Part shown: in pieces, positions 18,107 through 25,994 of the stretch
Position numbering within the stretch: the first letter of the stretch is position 1
Layout: each line of letters begins with the position of its first letter
NCBI GenBank assembly: GCA_004346645.1
Contig: SMDA01000004.1
Location: 248,001 to 312,000, forward strand
Source: Gulbenkiania mobilis
GTDB taxonomy: Bacteria > Pseudomonadota > Gammaproteobacteria > Burkholderiales > Chromobacteriaceae
Direction of reading: 5' to 3'
DNA length: 64,000 nt
Position numbers and translations under genes: made by a program
The notes under the pieces: generated by a model
The model's database searches: none
The model's input: only the letters and a program-made list of their open reading frames with translations
Told to the model about the DNA's origin: nothing

Positions 18107-19411
18107 TCAGCGGCGCTCCGGATCGGCGCTTTCCTCGGGGCAGAACTGGACGCTGAAGGTACTGCCTCGGTCCGGTTCGCTCTGGATGTCCAGACGTGCG
18201 CGGTGACGGGCCAGCACGTGCTTGACGATGGCCAGCCCCAGCCCGGTGCCGCCGTTGCCACGCGAGCGGCCGCGGTCCACCCGGTAAAAGCGCTCCGTCA
18301 GGCGTGGCAGGTGCTCGCGCGGGATGCCGATGCCGGTATCCGACACCGAGAACACCAGCCGCTCGCCGTCCGCGCGCCAGCGTAGCGTGATGGTGCCGCC
18401 CTCTGGCGTGTAGCGCACCGCATTGGACACCAGGTTGCCAAACGCCGAGTGGAGCTCGCCGGGGTTGCCCCACAGCCAGCGGGGCGTATCCTTCTGCACA
18501 ACGATGGTATGCCGCCCCTTGGAGAGACCCTCGGCCTCGACGCGCAGGGTTTCCATCAGCTCGTCCATGTCCACCTTCTCGGCCTGCAGCTTGGCGCTGT
18601 TCTCCAGCCGCGATAGCGTCAGCAGGTCCTCCACCAGGCTCTGCATGCGGCGCGACTGCTCCAGCATCATCGGCAGGAACTGCTGCAGTGTGGCGGCGTC
18701 AGCATCCGGCATTTCGGCAAAGGTTTCCAGAAAGCCACCGATCACTGTCAAGGGTGTGCGCAGCTCGTGCGAGACATTGGCTACGAAGTCGCGGTGCACC
18801 GTCTGGACGCGTTCGAACTGGGTGATATCGCGGGTGAGCAGCAACTTGCGCGTGGAGTCGAACGGCACCAGCTGCACCGACAGCACCGTCTCGCGCGGCT
18901 GGGCAAAGCGCAGCGTCAGCGGCTGGCTGTAGCTTTCCTCACGCATGTAGCTGTGAAAGGCAGGCTGGCGGATGAGGTTGAGGATCTGGTTGCCGATGTC
19001 CTGCTTGCGGTCGAGCCCGAGATGCTCCACGGCCATCGGGTTGAGCCATTCGATGCGGTCGTGTTCATCGAGCACCACCACTCCGTCGGGCATCGCCTCG
19101 CCGGCATTGATGAAGCGCTCCAGCGCACTGGTGAGCTTGCGCTTGCTCTGGTTCTGGCTGCGGACCTGCGCATACAGCGACATGAACACCACATGCCACG
19201 AGCCAAAGCCGTCCGGCACGCGCTCGGCCTGCGGATTGCGCAGCCAACGGAGCAACAGGGCCAAGTGATAAAGGTGAAAGGACAGCCACAACACCAGCCC
19301 GACGAGGACGCCCACAAGCGCCGTCACCGCACCCAGTGCCCCCCACAGGCCAAGGCCCAGGACGACAAGCGCCACCAGCCAAGCCAGCGTGCGCTGCAGG
19401 AATTCTTGCAA
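18107..19411 (-). CDS. phoR: Phosphate-regulon sensor histidine kinase PhoR
   Basis: 434 residues. Two close N-terminal membrane helices (about 10-48), a PAS domain (about 95-195), a dimerisation/phosphoacceptor domain with NVSHELRTPLT (histidine 215), and a HATPase domain with the N box NLVSNAVRYTP, DTGIGIP and GTGLGLAIVKH. Senses phosphate limitation through the Pst system and phosphorylates PhoB. The start is 10 nt after the phoB stop. The lack of a large periplasmic domain is typical of PhoR. Confidence 0.96.
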   Translation of the reverse strand: MQEFLQRTLAWLVALVVLGLGLWGALGAVTALVGVLVGLVLWLSFHLYHLALLLRWLRNPQAERVPDGFGSWHVVFMSLYAQVRSQNQSKRKLTSALERFINAGEAMPDGVVVLDEHDRIEWLNPMAVEHLGLDRKQDIGNQILNLIRQPAFHSYMREESYSQPLTLRFAQPRETVLSVQLVPFDSTRKLLLTRDITQFERVQTVHRDFVANVSHELRTPLTVIGGFLETFAEMPDADAATLQQFLPMMLEQSRRMQSLVEDLLTLSRLENSAKLQAEKVDMDELMETLRVEAEGLSKGRHTIVVQKDTPRWLWGNPGELHSAFGNLVSNAVRYTPEGGTITLRWRADGERLVFSVSDTGIGIPREHLPRLTERFYRVDRGRSRGNGGTGLGLAIVKHVLARHRARLDIQSEPDRGSTFSVQFCPEESADPERR

Positions 19412-19421
19412 GTCCGCTCCT

Positions 19422-20111
19422 TCAGGGCTGTACGGAGAAGCGGTAGCCGGTGCCGCGTACCGTCTGGATCAGGCTGTCGTGGCCGGTGGCCTCGAGCGCG
19501 CTGCGCAAGCGACGGATATGCACATCCACCGTCCGCTCCTCCACGAACACATGGTCGCCCCACACCTGGTCCAGCAGTTGCGAGCGCGAGTGCACCCGCT
19601 CGGGGTGCGTCATGAAAAAGTGCAGCAGGCGAAACTCCGTGGGGCCCAGGTCCAGCGTCTGGCCATGACCCGCCACCCGGTGGGTCACCGGATCAAGCCG
19701 CAGACCCTGCACTTCCACCGCATCGTCGGTCATTTGCGGTGCCCGGCGGCGCAGTACCGCCTTGATGCGTGCGAGCAGTTCGCGCGGTGAGAAAGGCTTG
19801 GTGATGTAATCGTCGGCCCCGGTTTCCAGCCCGGTGATCTTGTCCTGCTCTTCCGAGCGCGCGGTCAGCATGATGATCGGCACATGCTTGGTGCGTTCGT
19901 CGGCCCGCAGCCGTTTGGCGATGTCCACGCCGGACGCGCCGGGCAGCATCCAGTCGAGCAGCACCAGATCCGGCAGTGCATTCTTCACCAGCACCATGGC
20001 CGCCTCGGCCGTGCTGGCGCGCAGCACATGATGCCCTGCCTGGGTCAGGTTGAACGCAATCAGTTCCTGGATCGCCGGCTCGTCTTCCACGAGCAGAATG
20101 TTAGCAGCCAT
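19422..20111 (-). CDS. phoB: Phosphate-regulon response regulator PhoB
   Basis: 229 residues: a receiver domain with the acidic pocket near ILLVEDEP and phosphoacceptor aspartate 53 in LLDWMLPG, then an OmpR-type winged helix with DLGPTEFRLLHFFMTHPERVHSR and the C-terminal RRLRSALEA. When phosphorylated it binds Pho boxes. A near-consensus Pho box lies 48 bp upstream of its own start, so the operon is probably autoregulated. Confidence 0.97.
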   Translation of the reverse strand: MAANILLVEDEPAIQELIAFNLTQAGHHVLRASTAEAAMVLVKNALPDLVLLDWMLPGASGVDIAKRLRADERTKHVPIIMLTARSEEQDKITGLETGADDYITKPFSPRELLARIKAVLRRRAPQMTDDAVEVQGLRLDPVTHRVAGHGQTLDLGPTEFRLLHFFMTHPERVHSRSQLLDQVWGDHVFVEERTVDVHIRRLRSALEATGHDSLIQTVRGTGYRFSVQP

Positions 20112-20158
20112 TGTCGTCCACTATCGTTGAGGGAGTATGGCAAGGATAAAAAGGGGCG

Positions 20159-20176
20159 ATTACAGAAATATGACAT
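20159..20176 (-). promoter_or_regulatory. Pho box upstream of phoB
   Basis: Minus-strand sequence ATGTCATATTTCTGTAAT agrees with the enterobacterial Pho box (two CTGTCAT-like 7-mers around a 4-bp AT core) in all but one or two positions. A TATCCT -10 follows about 10 bp downstream, the spacing expected when the box replaces the -35. It predicts positive autoregulation of phoBR. Confidence 0.8.
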
Positions 20177-20220
20177 GTCGCACGGCTTTTGTAACACCCC
20201 GCGGTGCGCGGCCCGCAGAC

Positions 20221-20254
20221 AAAAAAAAACGGGCCTGCCGGCGGGGCAGACCCG
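20221..20254 (-). terminator. Strong intrinsic terminator on the minus strand
   Basis: Hairpin CGGGTCTGCC / GGCAGGCCCG read on the minus strand, 5-nt loop, then nine Ts. It serves the candidate small RNA; no minus-strand protein gene lies directly upstream of it. Confidence 0.8.
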
Positions 20255-20381
20255 AAGGGTCGTCGTCAAAACTTGTTGGCCTGACTTAAGACCAGGGACA
20301 AAGAGATCACCAGGACAGTTCCAGAAGCCTCACAACGGGACGGACACCTCTGTAACGGCCGAAACCCACGGACAGTACGGC

Positions 20382-20392
20382 TTCGGCCAACC
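20382..20392 (+). repeat. Intergenic copy of the CTTCGGCCAACC repeat
   Basis: Full TTCGGCCAACC with the flanking C. It lies within the 5' hairpin of the candidate small RNA between phoB and the Lrp gene. Confidence 0.9.
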
Positions 20393-20510
20393 TTGATAGG
20401 ACGGCATTGTACGGCGCAGCAACGGCCTTTTTAACCATGAAAACTTGGATTTCCGAGGTTTATGCCTTATTTTCTTCTTTTTTTTGAGGCCAGCACCTTC
20501 GAAAGCAAAG

Positions 20511-20975
20511 ATGGACAAATTCGACCGAAAAATCCTTGCTGCCCTGCATGAAAATGCCCGGCTCAGCTACGCGGAACTGGCCCGGCGGGTGAACCTTTCG
20601 GCCCCTGCGGTAGCCGACCGCATCGAGAAGCTGGAGCGCGGCGGCGTGATCCGTGGCTACCATGCGCAGGTGGATCTGGCCCGCATCGGCTACCCCATCC
20701 AGTGCCTGATCGAACTGACCGTCAAGCATCTGGAGTATTTCAAGGTGCTGGAGGAAATGCAGGACACGCGCGAGATCGTGGAGTGCTATTCGATCACCGG
20801 CACCAGCGGGCTGATGCTCAAGGTGGCGGTGGCAACGATGGGCGACCTGCAGGCCCTGATCGCGCGTTTGATGCAGTTCGGCGACACCAAGACCTCGATC
20901 GTCATCGACATGCCAGTGCGCCCGCGCGTGCCGGGACTGGAGGACGACGACAGCGGGAGCGCCGGCGGGCGCTAG
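20511..20975 (+). CDS. Lrp/AsnC family transcriptional regulator
   Basis: 154 residues: an N-terminal helix-turn-helix (MDKFDRKILAALHENARLSY, then ELARRVNLSAPAVADRIEKLE) and a C-terminal ligand-binding RAM domain (about 65-145). The start at 20511 matches the family. It is convergent with the yedA-like exporter gene, 6 nt apart. Lrp-type regulators often control amino-acid exporters of the EamA family, so a functional link is possible but not shown. Confidence 0.93.
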   Translation: MDKFDRKILAALHENARLSYAELARRVNLSAPAVADRIEKLERGGVIRGYHAQVDLARIGYPIQCLIELTVKHLEYFKVLEEMQDTREIVECYSITGTSGLMLKVAVATMGDLQALIARLMQFGDTKTSIVIDMPVRPRVPGLEDDDSGSAGGR

Positions 20976-20981
20976 CGGGCT

Positions 20982-21845
20982 TCAGCGCTTCCATCCGATC
21001 AGCAGCACGCCGGCCACGATGACGGCCATCGCCCCCAGCTCGTGCACGCCGACATGCTCGCCCAGCAGCATCACCCCCAGGAGCACCGCGATCACCGGGT
21101 TGACGTAGGCATAGCTGGTGGCCGCCGCGGCACTGACCGTCTTGAGCAGGTGCAGGTAGGCGGTATAGGCAATGATGGAACCGAACACCACCAGATAGAG
21201 CAGTGCCGCCCAGCCATGCCAGGACGGCCAGGCCGCCAGCGTCTCACCCCGAGCCAGGCTGGCCAAGAGCAGGGCCAGCCCACCGGAGAGCATCATCACC
21301 GCGCTCGACATCAGCCCTTTGGGCTGGGTGAGGTGCTTGCTCCAGGCCGAGCCGAGCGCCCATCCTGCCGAGGCCAGTACCAGAATCAGGGCACCGCTCG
21401 GGCTGGCCTTGAGGTTGGCTCCCAGGTTGAGCAGGGCCATGCCTACCAGGCCGAGCACGATGCCACCCCATTCCGTCCAGCGCGCTGGTTGGCCGAAGAG
21501 ACGCGCAAATAGTGTGGTGAACAACGGTACCGTGGCCACCACCAGTGCAGCCACGCCCGAAGACACGTCTTTTTCCGCCAGCGTCACCAGACCGTTGCCC
21601 ACACCTGGCATCAGCACTCCCAGGATGGCCCCGCCCAGCACCTCGCGCATGGAGGGATTGGGCGTACTGCGCAACTTCAGGTAAAGGAAGAGCACCGTGC
21701 CGGCCATGAGGAAGCGGACGCCGGCCATCATGAAGGGCGGCCACTCCTCCACGCCCACGCGGATGGCAAAGTAGGTAGACCCCCAGATGACATAGAGGGC
21801 AAAGAAGGCCGCCAGCGTAACGGCGGAAAGGCGCTTGAAGGGCAT
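20982..21845 (-). CDS. yedA: Drug/metabolite exporter, EamA family, YedA-like
   Basis: 287 residues and ten membrane helices in two EamA repeats. It resembles E. coli YedA in several places: ALYVIWGSTYFAIRVGVEEW, PPFMMAGVRFL, GVGNGLVTLAEK and ATSYAYVNPVIAVLLG. The start MPFKRLSAV at 21845 fits. Substrate unknown. A GGTTGGCCGAAG repeat falls inside the gene at 21487-21498, read as Phe-Gly-Gln. Confidence 0.92.
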   Translation of the reverse strand: MPFKRLSAVTLAAFFALYVIWGSTYFAIRVGVEEWPPFMMAGVRFLMAGTVLFLYLKLRSTPNPSMREVLGGAILGVLMPGVGNGLVTLAEKDVSSGVAALVVATVPLFTTLFARLFGQPARWTEWGGIVLGLVGMALLNLGANLKASPSGALILVLASAGWALGSAWSKHLTQPKGLMSSAVMMLSGGLALLLASLARGETLAAWPSWHGWAALLYLVVFGSIIAYTAYLHLLKTVSAAAATSYAYVNPVIAVLLGVMLLGEHVGVHELGAMAVIVAGVLLIGWKR

Positions 21846-21923
21846 GACAGGGTCCTGGATCGGCAAGCCTTCCAAGCTGCCCTGCCGCCTGCCAAAAAGC
21901 AAGCCGTGCCGGTGAAAGCACTG

Positions 21924-21934
21924 TTCGGCCAACG
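21924..21934 (+). repeat. Intergenic copy of the TTCGGCCAAC repeat
   Basis: TTCGGCCAACG in the 128-bp spacer between tolQ and yedA. The base after the core is G, as in 8 of the 34 copies. Confidence 0.85.
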
Positions 21935-21944
21935 GAACAATGAG

Positions 21945-21965
21945 AAAGGCGCCCCACGGGGCGCC
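21945..21965 (-). terminator. Probable terminator after tolQ
   Basis: GGCGCCCC/GGGGCGCC inverted repeat (21948-21965), followed on the minus strand by TTTCTCATTGTT. The T-run is short, so it is only a moderate candidate, but it would isolate tolQ from yedA. Confidence 0.55.
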
Positions 21966-21973
21966 GGAGAGGC

Positions 21974-22642
21974 TCAGCGGCTGACCTGCCGCTGCAGGAT
22001 GTTGGAGAACTCTTCCATGAACGTGTCGAAGCGGGTGGCCAGACGGTCCACATCGCTGGCAAAACGGTTGTACGCCACCACGGCCGGGATCGCCGCAAAC
22101 AGGCCGATCGCCGTGGCCACCAGCGCCTCGGCAATCCCCGGCGCCACCGTGGAAAGCGTAGCCTGACCGGCATTGCCCAGCCCGATGAAGGCGTGCATGA
22201 TGCCCCACACCGTGCCGAAAAGGCCGATATAGGGGCTGACGGAACCCACAGTGGCAAGAAAATCGTTGTGGCTGTCCAGCACTTCCAGTTCGCGCTGCGC
22301 CGCGGCACGCATGGCGCGGCGGGTCCCCTCCATCACGTCCGACAGTTCACCGGCCGACCGGCCGCGCAGTTTCTGAAACTCGGCAAAGCCCGCCCGGAAC
22401 AGACGGCCGGTGCCCTTCATGTCGACATTGCGGTTGGCCTCGTCGTACAGGGTGTTAAGGTCGGAACCGCTCCAGAAGGTGCGTTCGAACTCGACGGTGT
22501 CGCGTTTGGCCGCGCGCAGCAGCACCACCTTCTGGAAGATCAGCGCCCAGGAAATCACCGACAGCAGGGCAAGACCGGCCATGACAAGCTGCACGACCAG
22601 GCTGGCGTTGAGAATCAGGCTGACAAAGGAAATCTGTTGCAC
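21974..22642 (-). CDS. tolQ: TolQ-type proton channel subunit (MotA/TolQ/ExbB family)
   Basis: 222 residues with three membrane helices (about 10-33, 135-160, 170-195). The family pattern is clear: SLILNASLVVQLVMAGL, SYIGLFGTVWGIMHAFIGL-like segment (SPYIGLFGTVWGIM), and TVAPGIAEALVATAIGLFAAIPAVVAYN. I set the start at the GTG at 22642, which has a GAGG site and gives the normal TolQ length. In other genomes tolQ is followed by tolR-tolA-tolB. Here a terminator and yedA follow, so it stands alone. ExbB is a possible alternative, but the sequence looks closer to TolQ. Confidence 0.88.
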   Translation of the reverse strand: MQQISFVSLILNASLVVQLVMAGLALLSVISWALIFQKVVLLRAAKRDTVEFERTFWSGSDLNTLYDEANRNVDMKGTGRLFRAGFAEFQKLRGRSAGELSDVMEGTRRAMRAAAQRELEVLDSHNDFLATVGSVSPYIGLFGTVWGIMHAFIGLGNAGQATLSTVAPGIAEALVATAIGLFAAIPAVVAYNRFASDVDRLATRFDTFMEEFSNILQRQVSR

Positions 22643-22688
22643 CCGGTTGGTCCTCGGTAAAAGTAAAACACGCTTGGGGCCGGCTGCA

Positions 22689-23261
22689 TCAGCGCAGCAC
22701 GCGGCCGGTAGCAAAATCGATGATGGTGGAAGGCTTGCGCCGCTTGCCGATGCGCCCCGGCAACGTCAGTACCCGGTCGCCGAAGGTACGCCGGCAGCCA
22801 CGGGCGGTACGCAGCGATTTCTGCCCGGCACGGTTGGCCGAAGTGGAAACCAGGGCCGAGCCCAGCGCCCGGCACAACCGCGCTGCCTCACCGTGGGCGG
22901 TCACCCGCACCGCCACCTTATGGTGCCGCCCGCGCAATAGGGGTGGTACACGGCGTGAAGCCGGCAGCAGAAAGGTGTAGGGACCGGGCCAGTGGCGCAT
23001 AAGTTCGGCCTCGTCGGCGGCCGAGAGCGGCGCCACCAGCGGCCGGATACGCTCCAGGCTGTCGGCAATTACGATCAGCCCCTTGTGATTGGGCCGGGCC
23101 TTGATGGCCAGTACCCGGCGGATCGCACGCGGATCACGCGGATTGCAGCCCAGTCCGAAGCAGGATTCGGTGGAATACGCCAGTACGCCACCGGCCTTCA
23201 GCCGGGCGCGGGCGCGCCGCACCAGGGCGACGGCAGGCAAACGGGACAATGGTGGGTTCAT
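22689..23261 (-). CDS. tsaC: Sua5/YciO/YrdC family threonylcarbamoyl-AMP synthase
   Basis: 190 residues with the family core: GGVLAYSTESCFGLGCNP, VLAIKARPNHKGLIVIADS, WPGPYTFLLPA, KVAVRVTAHGEAARLC and ALVSTSANRAGQ. TsaC makes threonylcarbamoyl-AMP from threonine, bicarbonate and ATP for the t6A37 modification of tRNA. Start at 23261 (MNPPLSRLP) is the best ATG, but no good ribosome site was seen; 23282 is possible. A TTCGGCCAAC copy encodes the Ser-Ala-Asn of the STSAN motif. Confidence 0.92.
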   Translation of the reverse strand: MNPPLSRLPAVALVRRARARLKAGGVLAYSTESCFGLGCNPRDPRAIRRVLAIKARPNHKGLIVIADSLERIRPLVAPLSAADEAELMRHWPGPYTFLLPASRRVPPLLRGRHHKVAVRVTAHGEAARLCRALGSALVSTSANRAGQKSLRTARGCRRTFGDRVLTLPGRIGKRRKPSTIIDFATGRVLR

Positions 23262-23377
23262 GGGCGGAAAAGACGTCAGCATTCGACTCGGGGCCGCTGC
23301 ACAAGCAGTGGGGCCAAGCCCGGGACGATACCCCAAGCCAGCGCCGCTGTCAGCCCCACCCCTGCATACCGCCCGGA

Positions 23378-23917
23378 TCAGTAGCTGTAGCGGCTGCGTC
23401 CGCCAAGCAGGCTGCGGACATTGCTGTCGAGCGGCACTGCATAGTCATGGGCCGATAGCACCACGCTGCTGCTGGGCTCCACAGCCTTGAGGTTGAGGTA
23501 GACCTTGTCCGACGAGGCGGCATAGGTTCCCACGATCACCGCCTGGGCCTGATGCACCCGCGACACGTCGCGCACCTCGCGCGAGAGCATCAGCTCACCC
23601 TCGCTCGACTTCATGAAAAGATTCTCGCGCAGCTTGAGCTCGATGACCTGATAGCCCTTGTGCGTGAAGCGGGAGGCGATCTGCTCGGAGAACATCCGGC
23701 CCATCCGGGAGGACTCGCCCAGCGCATCCACATTGACGAGCGTGGCGACGATGAGGGGCCGGCTGGGCACCAGACGCAGCGGCTGCAGCAGGCAGTCGGC
23801 CGCATGGTAGTTGGTGCTGATGACGTCGAAGGTGCTGGCTTCTGGCGGCTTGCTGGTGGCGGCGCACCCCCCCAGAAGCACGCTGATGAGGAGCGCGGAA
23901 AAAAAGGAAGTCTTCAT
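23378..23917 (-). CDS. FlgO family outer-membrane lipoprotein
   Basis: 179 residues. Lipoprotein signal with lipobox LLGGC (cysteine near residue 18). The mature part matches the FlgO domain pattern: PLIVATLVNVDALGESSRMGRMF, SEQIASRFTHKGYQVIELKLRE, and VGTYAASSDKVYLNLKAVEP. In Vibrio FlgO supports outer-membrane flagellar function, but no flagellar genes are nearby. The start overlaps the stop of the lipoprotein gene before it (ATGA), so the two act together. Confidence 0.85.
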   Translation of the reverse strand: MKTSFFSALLISVLLGGCAATSKPPEASTFDVISTNYHAADCLLQPLRLVPSRPLIVATLVNVDALGESSRMGRMFSEQIASRFTHKGYQVIELKLRENLFMKSSEGELMLSREVRDVSRVHQAQAVIVGTYAASSDKVYLNLKAVEPSSSVVLSAHDYAVPLDSNVRSLLGGRSRYSY

Positions 23918-24453
23918 GGGCCCACCACCTGAATCGTTTTACCGTAGACGGGTGCAGCCGGCAGATACAGGGCCGCGTCTGCGCCTTCGATGTAGTAGAG
24001 GTCGCTGGTACGCGACAAATACCGTCCGCCCTGGGTAAGGGAAGTGTTGACGAGCACTTCGGTGCCGTCTTTCACCCCCTCGCCACTTCCGTTCCGCGGA
24101 TACGCGGCTGTTTTCCCATGATAGGGCAGCACTTGGGTTTCAAGCCGTACCTCCATCAGGGCAGGCCCTTCGGAAACCGGTACGCCAAGCGCCAGCAAAT
24201 GCGTTTTAAGCATGGACAGCAAGGCTCGGCTAAAGGGGGAAGAATTCTCTGCGCGAACTGTAACGGGCTGATCCGGTGCGACGGCGAGCCCTGCCTGAAC
24301 ATGGCGCGCCACCTTTTCGGCCAACCCATCCCAGTGTGGGTCCGGATCTGCAGGCTGCTGCATCGCCACAGGGGGCATCACCTTCAAAGGCGTCGCTTGA
24401 TACGCACAGCCCGTCAGGGCAATGGCCATGCTGGCTGCCAAGGCAAGTTTCAT
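23914..24453 (-). CDS. Hypothetical lipoprotein coupled to the FlgO-like protein
   Basis: 179 residues; signal peptide with lipobox ALTGC (cysteine near residue 16). No domain recognised. The mature part has mixed beta content (PVTVRAENSSPFSRALLSML, LMEVRLETQVLPY). The ATG at 24453 is chosen as the start of the signal peptide. The end overlaps the FlgO-like gene by 4 nt. It may be a partner lipoprotein in the same outer-membrane assembly. Confidence 0.8.
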   Translation of the reverse strand: MKLALAASMAIALTGCAYQATPLKVMPPVAMQQPADPDPHWDGLAEKVARHVQAGLAVAPDQPVTVRAENSSPFSRALLSMLKTHLLALGVPVSEGPALMEVRLETQVLPYHGKTAAYPRNGSGEGVKDGTEVLVNTSLTQGGRYLSRTSDLYYIEGADAALYLPAAPVYGKTIQVVGP

Positions 24454-24614
24454 GGTTTCCCTTACGCTTTGGGTGGAATGAAGTACGTAAGCCGCCTCCT
24501 GACACAGCCAATCAGGTCCATTCAAGAGGGCAGGAAACGGGCAGCAAGAAAAATGCCCGTGGCAAGATGCGTGCGGTGTCCTCACCCTGTTTGCCTAACC
24601 CCACTGCAGCCAGC

Positions 24615-24644
24615 AAAAAGCCGCCCTCGGTACGGGGCGGCTTT
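24615..24644 (-). terminator. Intrinsic terminator of the purH-purD operon
   Basis: AAAGCCGCCC / GGGCGGCTTT hairpin; on the minus strand it is followed by a T-run. Located 25 nt after the purD stop. Confidence 0.85.
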
Positions 24645-24668
24645 GTTTGCCTGGCGGCAGAGGCTGCA

Positions 24669-25946
24669 TCAGCGGTTGCGATGGATGGCCTTGCTGCCGA
24701 TGTCGCGGCGGAACTGCCGCCCTTCGAAGTGGATGCCGTCGGCCACGGCATAGGCACGGGCCTGGGCCATGCGCACACTGTCACCCAGCCCGACCACGCA
24801 CAGTACGCGGCCGCCACTCGTCACCAGGCGGCCCTCGGCGTCCAATGCCGTGCCGGCATGGAAGACGACGGCATCGTCGCTGGCAGGCGGTATGTCACGG
24901 ATCACATCGCCCTTGCGCGGCGCGTCCGGATAGCCGCCTGCCGCCAGTACTACGCCGAGCGCGACACGCCGGTCCCACTCGGCCTCCACCTTGTCCAGGG
25001 CACCATTGACGCCGGCCTCCAGCAGCACTGTGAAATCCGATTTCAGCCGCGCCATGATCGGCTGGGTCTCGGGGTCGCCAAAGCGGCAGTTGAACTCGAT
25101 GGTGAAGGGGTTGCCATTGCGGTCGATCATCAGTCCGGCGTAGAGAAAGCCGGTGTACGGATGACCCTCCTGCTTCATGCCCTGCACTGTCGGCAGGATG
25201 ATCTCGCGCATTACGCGGTTGTGCACTTCCGGTGTCACCACCGGTGCCGGGCTGTAGGCGCCCATGCCGCCGGTGTTGGGACCGCGGTCGTCGTCCAGCA
25301 GGCGCTTGTGGTCCTGGCTGGTGGCCATCGGCAGCACATGCTCGCCATCCACCATGACGATGAAGCTGGCTTCCTCGCCTTCGAGGAAGTCCTCGATCAC
25401 CACGCGGCTGCCGGCGCTGCCCATCTTGTTGCCGACCAGCATGTCGTCGATGGCGGCGTGTGCCTCCTCCAGGGACATGGCCACCACCACGCCCTTGCCT
25501 GCAGCCAGACCATCGGCCTTGATGACAATGGGGGCGCCCTTGCCCTCCACGTAGGCGTGCGCGGCCGCCGCATCGGTAAAGGTCTCGTAGCCCGCCGTCG
25601 GGATGCCGTGGCGCTTCATGAACGCTTTGGCAAAATCCTTGGAGCTCTCCAGCTGGGCGCAGTACTGCGTAGGACCGAAGATGGCGAGCCCTTCGGCGCG
25701 GAAAGCATCGACGATGCCGGCGGCCAGAGGGGCCTCAGGCCCCACCACCGTCAGATGTACATCTTCCTGGCGCGCAAAGGCGATCAGTTCGTCGATGGCC
25801 GTGATCGGCACGGTGGTCAGGTGCGGGTCGAGCGCGGTACCGGCATTGCCGGGTGCGACGAAGACCTTGAACACACGCGGAGACTGGCTAATGCGCCAGG
25901 CCAGGGCATGTTCGCGACCGCCCGAGCCGATGACGAGGATGTTCAT
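24669..25946 (-). CDS. purD: Phosphoribosylamine-glycine ligase (GAR synthetase)
   Basis: Second step of purine synthesis: joins phosphoribosylamine and glycine using ATP. 425 residues, the normal size. MNILVIGSGGREHALAWRI at the N-terminus, the ATP-grasp centre with IVIKADGLAAGKGVVVA, and FNCRFGDPETQPIM as the metal-binding signature. The start at 25946 has an AGGAA site. It is last in purH-unknown-purD and lies 48 nt after the unknown gene. Confidence 0.97.
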   Translation of the reverse strand: MNILVIGSGGREHALAWRISQSPRVFKVFVAPGNAGTALDPHLTTVPITAIDELIAFARQEDVHLTVVGPEAPLAAGIVDAFRAEGLAIFGPTQYCAQLESSKDFAKAFMKRHGIPTAGYETFTDAAAAHAYVEGKGAPIVIKADGLAAGKGVVVAMSLEEAHAAIDDMLVGNKMGSAGSRVVIEDFLEGEEASFIVMVDGEHVLPMATSQDHKRLLDDDRGPNTGGMGAYSPAPVVTPEVHNRVMREIILPTVQGMKQEGHPYTGFLYAGLMIDRNGNPFTIEFNCRFGDPETQPIMARLKSDFTVLLEAGVNGALDKVEAEWDRRVALGVVLAAGGYPDAPRKGDVIRDIPPASDDAVVFHAGTALDAEGRLVTSGGRVLCVVGLGDSVRMAQARAYAVADGIHFEGRQFRRDIGSKAIHRNR

Positions 25947-25994
25947 GATGAGGGGTTCCTTCTTTTCGCCCCGGTACGGCCGGGGCTGCATGTT

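Larger units (their letters stand above)
20221..20399 (-). ncRNA. Candidate small RNA, about 180 nt
   Basis: A minus-strand transcription unit with no open frame. The proposed promoter has TTAAAA (-35, 20429-20434), 17 bp, and TACAAT (-10, 20406-20411), with an AT-rich tract upstream. The 3' end is a strong hairpin (20230-20254, one mismatch) followed by nine Ts, with no other minus-strand gene to terminate. The predicted 5' part can form a 10-bp stem between GGCCGAAGCC and GGTTTCGGCC around a 12-nt loop; the TTCGGCCAAC repeat (20382-20391) is embedded in it. Length is like 6S RNA, but I could not establish that identity. Transcription is unproven. Confidence 0.45.

Noticed and set aside
20221-20399. 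6S RNA (ssrS) as identity of the candidate small RNA
   Set aside because: Length fits, but I could not draw the long central-bubble hairpin that defines 6S, so I leave it unnamed.
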